DNA from: Pocillopora verrucosa
Taxonomy: Eukaryota > Cnidaria > Anthozoa > Scleractinia > Pocilloporidae
Direction of reading: 5' to 3'
DNA: 64,000 bases
NCBI RefSeq assembly: GCF_036669915.1
Contig: NC_089313.1
Span: 1,633,085-1,697,084 of the forward strand
A program made the position numbers and the translations under genes. The notes beneath the pieces were generated by a model. The model saw only the letters and a program-made list of their open reading frames with translations. It did no database searches and was not told where the DNA came from. Numbering within the stretch: the first letter of the stretch is position 1; the number at the start of each line of letters is the position of its first letter. Positions 49,101-58,900 of the stretch are shown one piece after another.

Positions 49101-52100
49101 CATTTTATAAGGAAGTACTGGTATTTCCACAGACTTGGAGACAACCTCCCAGTCACGACCATGTCACAATTACTTAATGTTTCCTTCTGTGTTTTATTTC
49201 AGGGACAGGAAATTTTCAATACTTATGGTAACCTTGCCAACTGTCACCTGCTGCAGTCATATGGATTTGTGGAGGAAGAATTACCAAATCCATATGACAT
49301 GGTGAGACATTCATTTAATATCCACTATACATTGTAAGAGGAATTATTTTGTGACAAATCTGTTTTGTTTACAGGTAGAGTTACCCATTAGTGCATTTAT
49401 TGAGGTAATGAAGGACAATCAGTCCCAACAGGAGAGAGGAATATTCCACTCTAAGCTTGAGTTTCTAGAAGAAGCAGTAAGTAACTTAATTAGGACCTGT
49501 TTCTCATGGCAACAATACCTTAACAATGTACACCCTTATATCAGTATGCATACTCTCCAGACTGCTCTCTATACTTTAGCTGAGGTGTTGACATGGAGAA
49601 TTTGTTTTACAATCAAGAGCTCTTTTAGTTGGTGATTATTTCCTTTGTTCTTGTGAGGTAAATGTGTGATTCAGGGCTGATATTATGAGGGGAAAGTAGA
49701 TGCTAGTCACTCTTGGGGTTCCAATATATGGATTACCCCCCTCTGCAGAAAATACTTTCATCATCAACAGGACTTTCTGGAAAGTATTTTGTCATTTATA
49801 ACTTAGCCTGCAGAACATGTGTACTGGTAATTTTTTTGGAAATAAAACCTTAGCCACTCCTCCCCTCTTGTGTGACCGAGCATCTCATGCTTACCCTCAA
49901 TTTCCCAAAAGCACAAAAAAGTTGCACCTGTTCAGCAGGTTATTACAGCTTGGTAGTGTTAGTTAATTCCATTGGTATGATATCCAGCTTGCTGTTTTGG
50001 CAGGGTGTGGCTTCCAAGGATGACTTGTTTCTTTTTGGACGTGAGGGATGTTCACACTTTGGTCCAGATTTGTATGCTACTCTGAGAGTAAGTAATGCAA
50101 ATATTTAATGTGATCAGTTATCAGGACAACAGATCATTGTTCTGTATATGAAATGCTGTGACTATTCATCACTGACTTGTGCAACTTGAGTCTCATAGCC
50201 AACAACAACACAGCTACACTGACCAAACAGTTTACATGAACCAGATTTATATGCTGGACTGACAACAACTCTTCATTAGACTCTGATGATGACTTCTGCT
50301 TAGGTTGTTGAATTGTCAGTCACTACTACCAACAACAGTCCTTCCCAGGACTACCCTTACCCAGACAATCACACCACACGATTAAATACTCTTTTCTTGT
50401 TATGTATGGTGCATTATTGTGGCTGAACTATCCGTTATAATTTTTGTCAAATTTTGTAACATGTTTGTTTTAAGATCCTTCATTTGTCTGGAGAGAAGTT
50501 CAAACAATTATTGGAAGAGCAAGTAAAGAAACAGAGAAGTGAAGAATTTGATGACATTGGACATGTGCTGGATCAAATTGATGATGAAACTAAAAAGGAT
50601 ACATGTTGGAGATTCTTGGAGCTTGTTTATAAGGCTGAATGTAACAAAGGGAAGAAGAAAAGGAAAATCAAGGAAAAGGACTTGCAACTGACACAGAAGA
50701 AAATTAAAACTACTGGCTATGGAAATTCAGACTCCATGGAGAGTCTACTGATCAGCACTAAAGATTGCGGTAACAGACACATACAAACTAATGATGGCAG
50801 TTTGGAAAAAAACAAAATTGAAAGTGGAAATGAATTAAATCCCTGGTCCAAAGATGACGCTTGTGCTTGTGTGAAGAGAACTTCAGACCCAGGAAAATGT
50901 GATGCTGAGAGAGATGAAGCTTCAGATGTAAGAAGCACAGGGAAAAAGAAGCTGTGCTGTGATGAGGATGGCAAAGCTGGTGGCAGCAGTGATATCAGTG
51001 GGGATCACATAAGTAATGAAAATGAAACCAACAGCAGAAATGACAATTATGATGATGATGATGATGACAATGATGGCAATGTTGATGACAACAGTGAGGA
51101 TGATGAGGATGATGATAGTGGGGATGATAGCCAAGAAGAATCTAAACTATCTCTGAGTTATGGTAAACAACACAAGCTTTGTTAGGGCAAGTTACTTTAA
51201 GTAGGGTTTGAATCTTGAAGCCTGTGACTGACATAACTGCTAGTTAGTTCTGTATAACTTGATCCTTTAACTCCTAAGAGTGACCAGAATATAAATTCTC
51301 CCTTAAATATCACCCCATATTTGAACATTAAGATCACAAGAATTGAGGAAATGATCACCAACTGAAGATGCTCTTGATTGCTATACAAATTCTCCTTGTT
51401 AGCATCTTAGGAGATGTATAGAGAACAGTATGGAGAATATGCATACTGATGTTAGTGTGTAAGGGTTAAGCTAAGGGTGTGTGTACTCTTCCTGGATAGG
51501 ATGTTAGTCCATCACAAACAACTTCTAGCATCCTGTTAACCCTTTACACCCTAACATCAGAATCTATAATCTCCATACTGTTCTTTACCCCTTTCCTTAG
51601 GGGCTGATAAGGAGAATTTGTTTAACAATCAAGAGCCTCATTAGGTGTTGATCATTTCTTTTATTCTCATGACCTTAATGTGTGATTCAGCAGTCATAGT
51701 GTAAGGAGAAATTAGATGCTAGTCACTCTCAGAGGTTAAAGGATGTAAGTTTCCTTGACACTATGCAGCACCAATTTATACTCCTGGATGGAGAGAGGCA
51801 TTGAAGCTTTAAGGCATTAACCTGCCTTTTCATGCATGATATTTCTTTGTTATCAACTCACATATGAAATATTTCTTTTTCATGGTCATGACAGAGATGA
51901 TATCTCAGTGGCCATTGGAATGGAGGAGAACCCTTAAAAGGTACAGGATTTGTTTGTTTGATGAAGGGGGACTGGGGAGGATAGAGAGCGTGGCGTCGCT
52001 TTGTTTGCCAAATGACTAGTTAACCCTTTCACTTTCAAGATTTCTGCGGTAATTCTCCATGCTGTTTGCCATACATTGCTCATCATATTAGTTCTGAGAA

Positions 52101-52573
52101 TTCAGTATTGGATCAAATGATAATTGATATTTTTATTCTCGTCACTTGCCTGCTTGATATTGTATTGATATCGTTGGGAGAAATTCTGTCTTGGTCACTC
52201 ACAGGAGTTAAAAGTCTAACTGAGCTCACAAACCAACTTTATTTCCTGTGAGTTGTGCTTCGTCTTTGTCTAATTGTTAGACAACTGATACGTAATTTAA
52301 TGTTTTTACAGGTCTTATCACTTACACCCTTTCCGTTTTCTTCTCACGCCTATAAATGTACTTTCATAGATTTAATCTCTCTAATCATCACCGTTTGCCT
52401 ATACTAGTGTTGCAGAGTTTTGTGTAAAACAAAGATACGGAGACAGCATTATGAATGAAGAAAATACAGTCGAGAACTGCAGCAGAAGACATCTGTCTGT
52501 ACTCAGAATCAAGCAAGGACAGAAATCTATTTTCGGGCGCATTTGTGAACTAGCCACTGACGTTAATGCATAG
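46192..52573 (+). CDS. SETD6: SETD6-like protein lysine methyltransferase with long acidic insertion (10 exons)
   Basis: Predicted SET-domain lysine methyltransferase of the SETD6 / Rubisco LSMT-like group; the vertebrate enzyme methylates RelA and other nuclear proteins. Exons: 46192-46281, 46523-46701, 47551-47805, 48536-48788, 49203-49301, 49375-49476, 50004-50087, 50475-51162, 51895-51940, 52408-52573; total 1962 nt in frame, 653 aa against about 470 in human. SET features: HRYGMTAVENIEEGESLF, SGWAPLLLTLMYEY, KHMAAFVMAYSF, MADILNHISNNNAHLEF (the N-H motif), and EIFNTYGNLANCHLLQSYGF with the catalytic-region Tyr. The substrate-binding C-terminal domain starts in exons 6-7 and ends with WPLEWRRTLK in exon 9 and RRHLSVLRIKQGQKSIFGRI in exon 10. 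Exon 8 adds about 180 residues of Lys-rich then Asp-rich low complexity. Exon 4 has a smaller Asp run. Confidence 0.92.
47270..47490 (+). mobile_element. Penelope-like terminal repeat fragment in a SETD6 intron
   Basis: Inverted arms GCTGAAGTTTTGATTGTTAG and CTAACACTCAAAACATCAGC flank a central region. Then come TTTAAACTCTTTACGGTGGC and AATTACCCTGTTATACTCTC, ending CCTTCAGAAACTTACCCCC. The order matches the terminus at 17145-17410. Hammerhead core motifs are altered on both strands (CTGATAAA, AAAAC). Confidence 0.65.
48270..48461 (+). repeat. MITE-like element, family C
   Basis: TTAACCCTTTAACTCCCAGA to TTGGGAGTGAAAGGGTTAAC, about 190 bp, matching the 27707 copy. It lies in a SETD6 intron shortly before exon 4. 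Confidence 0.75.
48868..49077 (+). repeat. MITE-like element, family A
   Basis: Family A unit (TTAGCATCAGTATGCATATT to AGGGATCAAAGGGTCAAA) in the SETD6 intron between exons 4 and 5. Confidence 0.75.
49518..49722 (+). repeat. MITE-like element, family A, degraded ends
   Basis: Family A interior (TATCAGTATGCATACTCTCC, GTGTGATTCAGGGCTGATAT) in the SETD6 intron between exons 6 and 7. It starts about 40 bp after the exon 6 donor. Confidence 0.7.
51261..51470 (-). repeat. MITE-like element, family A, inverted copy
   Basis: Reverse-oriented family A unit, from CCTTTAACTCCTAAGAGTGA to GATGTTAGTGTGTAAGGGTT. It lies in the SETD6 intron between exons 8 and 9, followed about 70 bp later by a direct copy. 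Confidence 0.75.
51536..51747 (+). repeat. MITE-like element, family A
   Basis: TTAACCCTTTACACCCTAAC start, typical interior, AGAGGTTAAAGGATG end. Together with the inverted copy at 51261 it forms a foldback pair in the same intron. Confidence 0.75.
52021..52217 (+). repeat. MITE-like element, family B
   Basis: TTAACCCTTTCACTTTCAAG start and family B interior (CTTGCCTGCTTGATATTGTA). It lies in the last SETD6 intron. Confidence 0.75.
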
Positions 52574-53244
52574 GAATGGTGGAGGAATATCTTGAAGATT
52601 TCAAGGTATTTATCATTTGATGTGGTGATTGTTTCAAACTCACACCTTCAAGTTCTGGTGTCGTTCACTGAAAAATGTATGAGAAGCAAGGTACACACAT
52701 TTCACAAATGGTATAAAATGAGTTTTTATTACAATCGTTTTAGTTGGTGTTTAAAAATACTAATTCTGTAGACAAACATGCATACATTTGTGTTCAAAAA
52801 TAACAAATTAATACATGCTTTATCTTGTCTCTGGAATCAGCTACTAAAGGTTTTCTGGGTTAGTTTCTACAAATCCATCCAAAGTTAATGTGATGAAAGT
52901 TGTCTGTCTTTTTTTGTACATCTTCATCTGACATCCTTTAGTAACTGAAAAGAAAAGAAATTTCTGTATTTAGTTTGTGTTACGAGGACCATAAAATACA
53001 CCAAAGTTGAACAGGAATTTGCGTCTAGAAAGGCCACTCATCGAATTTTTTACTAAATGAGTGCTGTATCTTTTTTTACTCGAGCATTAATGGAAATATT
53101 GTATTCAAAACGTGTTTTTTTATTCACTTCCTTTTCACGTTGCGTGACAGTCATGTGCAGTTTGTTGTCGCGTGATCTTTCGTAGTTACTTCTCATATTA
53201 TTGACACAGAACGGATTCGTGACAAAATTGTTGCTTACCAGAAA
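52574..53244. other. Convergent 3' region of SETD6 and Kunitz gene 1
   Basis: The last Kunitz coding exon continues to a donor at 53239 (GTAAGC), a few bases after the stop. A TTTCAG acceptor starts a 3'-UTR exon at about 52944 downward. No other gene was seen. Confidence 0.6.
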
Positions 53245-54766
53245 CTATTCGATCGGTGGGCATTTTGTTTCACGACAAGTTTTCTGACATTCTTCAAGGG
53301 TTTTAAAGTTGTTTCCATTGTTCATGCATCCACCGAAGGTAAACATCTTGCACTTTTTAGTGACTTTGTCGTAGTAGTAACGTATAAACGCAGCCCTGCA
53401 AGGTCCTGTGAACTTCGGGAGACAACAGAAAATTCTTGGCGTCGAGTCTAAAGAGAATGCATTCAAAAAGATTGATATTCAAAGTTAGCTTTATTGTGAT
53501 GAACGTCAAAGATACTGAACCACTACAGCCCTGAATACCAGCATTCTATTTGACACAGCCCATCGCGTTCACAATTTTATTCTCAATAAGGATGACTACA
53601 CAACTATAATCGGCTTACAAATTATACTGTTCATGTTCATAGACAAACACGAAAATAGGAAAACTACTATCAAGAAGTTTTTTTTGCTTTCAGTCAAAGA
53701 ACTATTCATCGCTTTCGCTTATCATGTCAAAGTGACTGGATTTCAGGCTTCTTGTGGAGAATATTTTAATTTTTTTCTTATCATGCTCCGAGACGAATAT
53801 CTAGCCGTTTTGACCTCATGCAAGTCAAGAGCGCAAATGTACGAGTCCAGTTATTTGTTATCTCCTTTTAAGTTACTTAAAATAACAATAATAATAATGA
53901 GTTGATTAAGACTTTTCGCAGTATTTCGCAGAGTAGAGTTTGCGAGAGAAACTAATGTTATCATCTGTTTAATGTATTTTATTGTTTGAGTATTAACCTT
54001 TTACACCTTGCATTAGTTCTCATATTCTCCACACTGTTCTCTTTACATTTCCTATGATACCGACAAGGAGAATTTGTTTGACAATCAAGAGCTTATCAAA
54101 TTGGTGATCATTTCCTTTGTTTTATAACCTTTGCTTTTGATTCAAGGGTGATCTATTAGGAGAAATTTGAAGCCAGGCCAGTTTCTCGTAAGGGTTAAAG
54201 GGCTTAGACACTGGGACGACATTTTGTTTATGGCGCCATTCATAACTACTTCCCTTCCCGCTGAAGCCATAACTAGAGTTGATCCTACACAGACGAAAAA
54301 TATTATTTGTCTACATTAGTGGTTTAAATACCCTTCTTTTGAAAATATCCTAGCCCTTGAACGTAGTTTCTTTAGTAGATGAGGAAAAAATTTACCGAAT
54401 AATGAATCTTCACTATTAGCGACGTCAATAATGAAGGAGTTTAAGGAAATTTCTTTAAGCAATGGCGTTTAGCTGCTCTGGGTTAAAAAGCTTGTTAAGA
54501 AATGAAAGTAAGTGATTGAATGGTTTTCTTAAAAAATTTTTACATACCTGGCGAATTGACTTTCTTAGGTCCTGGTTCAGTTGATGTAAGTGGTGAACTA
54601 TCTGTATAATGGACAAGAAATGATATGTTGAGCTTATAAAACAGATGACGTGTTGATTTCCTCGTCAATTGCAACAACGGAAAAAGAGATATTAAGCAAC
54701 TTGCTTACCTTCCGTGGTTGCAGTAACAATTAGAAAAAAACAGATAAAGAGAAGATGTACCAGCAT
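53245..54766 (-). CDS. Secreted single-domain Kunitz (BPTI-type) protein
   Basis: A 104-aa preprotein. Exons: 54709-54766 (signal peptide MLVHLLFICFFLIVTATTE), 54548-54601 (short Ser/Pro/Thr linker) and 53245-53447 (one Kunitz domain); total 315 nt, introns in phase 1. The domain shows FCCLPKFTGPCRAAFIRYYY, FGGC, GNNF and the final Cys pair. The P1 position after the second framework Cys is Arg, which fits inhibition of trypsin-like proteases; Kunitz folds in cnidarians can instead block channels, so the role is open. Two extra cysteines occur, one directly after the first framework Cys and one five residues after the last (TCRETKC). A 3'-UTR intron follows the stop. Tandem with the two-domain gene upstream. 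Confidence 0.88.
53996..54200 (+). repeat. MITE-like element, family A
   Basis: ATTAACCTTTTACACCTTGC to GTAAGGGTTAAAGGG, in the intron between exons 2 and 3 of the single-domain Kunitz gene. More diverged than other copies. Confidence 0.7.
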
Positions 54767-55946
54767 GGTGCAAGAAGGTAGAGGTATATTAACTCAACTC
54801 CGAAGTGCGTGCAATCACTATAGTGAAATCACTACACTCTTTGATACGTTATTTCCTCTTTTCAGCTTTTAAAGCCGCAGGATATACTTCCGGCGCAATG
54901 GCTTCTGGAACGGGTTACGTGATGGCCCGCGTGGGCTGTGATTGGCGCATATTTTCAAAATGAAGTCCAGAACACGGACGTTTACTTCCGTGTGGAGTTG
55001 TTCAAGATGACGAAACATTTTATTTTTGAAAGTAAAAATGTTAAAAACCGTCGAATCTGTGTACTTTGAAGAAGCATAATTTATCGTATGTAATTAACAA
55101 TTATTCAACGAAGAGGAGATGAACAGTACTTGCTACTCATTTCCGAATTTGGCAAATAGTGCGCTTGAAAAGCACTATTCACTTGTGTGGTGCATACTGA
55201 TGAAGAATATTGCTAGTTCGGCAAAATGAGAAATTTCAAGTACAGCGTTGCAAATTAATGTGGAAATTGCGAACTCTTTGCACTTAACTAAACAGCAAAA
55301 GCACAATATTTTATTCACTATTTAAAGCAATAGTCTCACAGCTAGAACAATTAGTTAATACAAAGCAATCATCATAAGCTGTAGACATCTTTATTTCAGG
55401 AAACTTTAGGTAAATAATTAAAAGCACTCAGAATGCACTACGGTCATCAGAATTCTTCTCCAGCCCTGAAATAAAGAGGAAAACAGTTAGTAAAAACATG
55501 GCAGACCCACGGCATCGTGAAGTTAATTTGTTTTATATAGTAACGAGGCAAAATGTTGTTAACAGTGACGTCACTTATGTGTCTATTCGATAATAGATCA
55601 TAAGTAATAGCCAATCAAAATGCTCGTATAATTCAACTTAGCAATGTTAAATCCATCATTTCCATCATTCCTTCTACACTTCTGAAACGCCCTTATGAAC
55701 CCAATGGATGACAAAGCGTTTTTTAGAGAACAGCACCATACCTAAAAACAAACAGACCAACCAAACGAAACGAAAATTGACGCTTAAGAGTCAATAGCGA
55801 CTGATCTATGTGATAATATGCGGAACAATATTATGCTTTGTTGTAAACGTGTTACGTTTACAACAACGTTTATTGTGTTCAGAAGGACAGCAGATCTTAA
55901 AACATGGCTTACCAAGGTAAACTATATTTGCTCAGCAATTCCATCT
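54767..55946. other. Promoter side of Kunitz gene 1 and 3'-UTR of Kunitz gene 2
   Basis: Gene 2 has a donor at 55913 (GTAAGC) 34 bases after its stop, and a TTTCAG acceptor giving a 3'-UTR exon from 55465 downward. The rest, from about 54767 to 55300, is the upstream region of gene 1. No other gene was seen. Confidence 0.55.
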
Positions 55947-58900
55947 CTAGCACAGTACATCCCGGCAAGTTTTCTTACACTTCCTCTTAGAGGTGAAGTT
56001 GTTTCCGTTTCCAGCGCATCCACCGTAGATAAACTTTTTGCATCTCTTGGTGACTTTGTCGTAGTAGAAGCGATTAAATAAAGCAAAACATGGTCCTGTA
56101 TCTGACGGGAGACAGCAATCTGAAAAAAATCCAACACATGTCCAATACACCCAATGTGACTCGATTCGGCTACGGTAGTTGACGAATCGACTCACCGGAA
56201 GTCGAATCGTGGGTTAACGTACCGGAAGTGGAGGAGCATAAGCACGGGAAAATGACAAAATGAACCTTCCTCGTTCTCAAAGCCTCAGACAAATACACTC
56301 AATTTGTCTGTATTGGACAACCCTCAAAAATCCAGATGTAGATTACAGCAGGGTTTAAAGCAACAACCACCAAACCGTACTGAAAAAACAGGACTGCACT
56401 GGCTTTGATTTTCTTCGCACTGGAAAACTGGCTACCCCATCAACCAATCCGATACAAAACTGGAAATCAATCGCGCGCGTGATTTGGTTACTCACATTTT
56501 TCCGAGTTTCAGGCAGTTTTGCTTGTTTTCACTTTGAATTCTCATTGGCTTATAGCCATACTTTCCTTTGCACGGATTTGCCATTGTAATTACTTTGGTT
56601 TGGGCCTCACTATACCAGCAGAAAAGCTTACTATTCTAAGAGAACCAGTCAAAAATTATCACCTGCGGGGAGGGGAGTGAAACTTATAGGGGGAACGGAG
56701 GGGGTCACTCGTCGCCAACACAGTATAACGAGGGACTGTAAAAAATTGACTGCCAATGAAGGGGGAATCATGTCACGGAACCTTATGTAGAGATCAGATA
56801 AATTTAATCGTGACACAACTTAAATCCTCCTAACCCCACCCTCTCTCTCTCTCTCTCTCGTGGACGATAAATAACGACTGATCCCTTAAACCACGTAATC
56901 TTAATCGAGTTCAGCACCAACCAAGTGAGTCAAAAAAAAGGAACTAGAAAGTCTCAATTAAAGCTCAGAGTAATTTTCAATTGAGCTTCGTAAAGTAATC
57001 CGGGGTTACCTTGGTTTCACTTCACCACGCTCCGTGATTGGTCCAGAAAAAAACTTGAGCCATCTTCTCAAGCAATCAGATGTAAAACTAAAATCTACTG
57101 CAAATTATTCATCGGCGTTTTCCTTGCCCTTTTATCAATTTGTTTGTTTTCACTTTAAGATCTAATTGGCTAATGATGATGTAAACCTTTCTACTGATTG
57201 GTTGATGTGATTAGCAAGGATTTGGTCTTTCGACACTCAATTAAAAACGCTATAAAGCTACAAGGGATTTATAATAAACACGTAAAAGCTAACAAAAGGG
57301 GAACGGACATACATATGTCGACACGATCAACAGAAGAGTTACGTAGATTTGGTTAATTACTTCCCTAAGAAACAAGTAGAAAATTTGAATCTCTTGTCCT
57401 GACGTCATCACTATTGTGGTCATCTTTTGCTCTGGAGAGATCAGCCAGAGGAAAAAAAAAATTGCTGACCAACTTGCTTCCAAAGGGGACATATCGCTTA
57501 CCATTAACTTCTTCCTTTTTACATTCTTTCAAACACGATTCCTTCGTTAGAAAATTGTTTTTGTTTCCTCCACAACCTCCATAAGTAAACTTCTCACACT
57601 CTCCACTCAGGCTGTTGTAGTAGAAACGGGGCATCGCTGCTTTGCAAAACCCTATTTCCATCGGAAGACTGCAATGGTTTCCCGAGCCTAAAAGGTTGAC
57701 AGAAAGGTAAAATTGATCCTGATTTCTCAATATACGAACCTAACGAAATTAATTACGAACGAAATTACATCTTATCACTCTTTAAGAGGGTTAAATTATC
57801 TAAAATCAGTATTATAACAAAAACATTTCCATTAAACAATCGTAGTCATTTTTTAAACGAACATGCCAACTTTAGCAATGTATTGCGAAATTTTACGCGC
57901 TGTCGCATCAACTGTCTGAGTAATAATAACCCTAAAAGAACGTCTGGATGTTCGTCAAAGTTGAGACCGACCTCGACTTCTTCAGAGTTGTTATGTTATA
58001 TACAAGTGTGTGTTACTCGGACGAAGCTATTCGAGGTAACTTAAGTATACAAGATACTTTCCGAGACGAGGTATCTCCAAATGATGATTTGTTTGCATAA
58101 TCTTAAGTATTTAAGTGAAATCTAGCGAAATTCACCACTTTAGTAGATAAAAACATTATTTCTGGCGAGAATTTAAGAAAAATCGGTCTCGGATCAAAGT
58201 AAACAAGTCGTTTTTCTATCCCTGGTAGATAATTTGAACACGGAAATCAAATCAAAACAAAAAAGAAAAGACTAATGGCTAAAAAAGGAAAAATCTAATT
58301 TGACTTGAACTTGACGCAGGCTCGAATTGACTAGTGATACGATATAAATCTTGACTTTTTAATCATTTAAAATTAGTACACGGGTACTCAAATCGGCAGG
58401 AAAAGGAATCGATTGGGAGGGATCTTTACATTTTATTCATGATCTATCTTTGAATCACATCTGTGATATGAATAATTGAAATGCGCTTCACAATCAATCA
58501 ATACGACAGAAATTTATCTAATTCGTATAATTATAATCGTCTTTTGCATTATCATACTACTCGAAATACACCGTTACATCACCGAAACCCAAAGTCTTAC
58601 GGAAAAAATCATACATACCTTTGCCTATCATTTACTGAATGCTATTACTGGAATAATTAAGAAAAATCCGACGAGAAAATTATAGCAAAATACACCGCAC
58701 TTATTGCTAATATCTCGTTATCCCTCGTTTTACCGTTTCCTCTCAACAACCTATATTCTTATCGATATCGTCATATCTATCGCAGGGGTTTCAATTAAGG
58801 CTGGTTTCGGTCTAACGCTGCCATTAAGACCTCCTAACGCCATCTGTTCAGCTTACGTGTAAGATCGCTTGTTTGGGTTTCGCCTTACGACACAGCTGCC

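Noticed and set aside
50922..51134. Minus-strand Ile-rich frame resembling a membrane protein
   Set aside because: Antisense of the GATGATGAT-rich SETD6 exon 8; the hydrophobicity is a by-product of the Asp codons.
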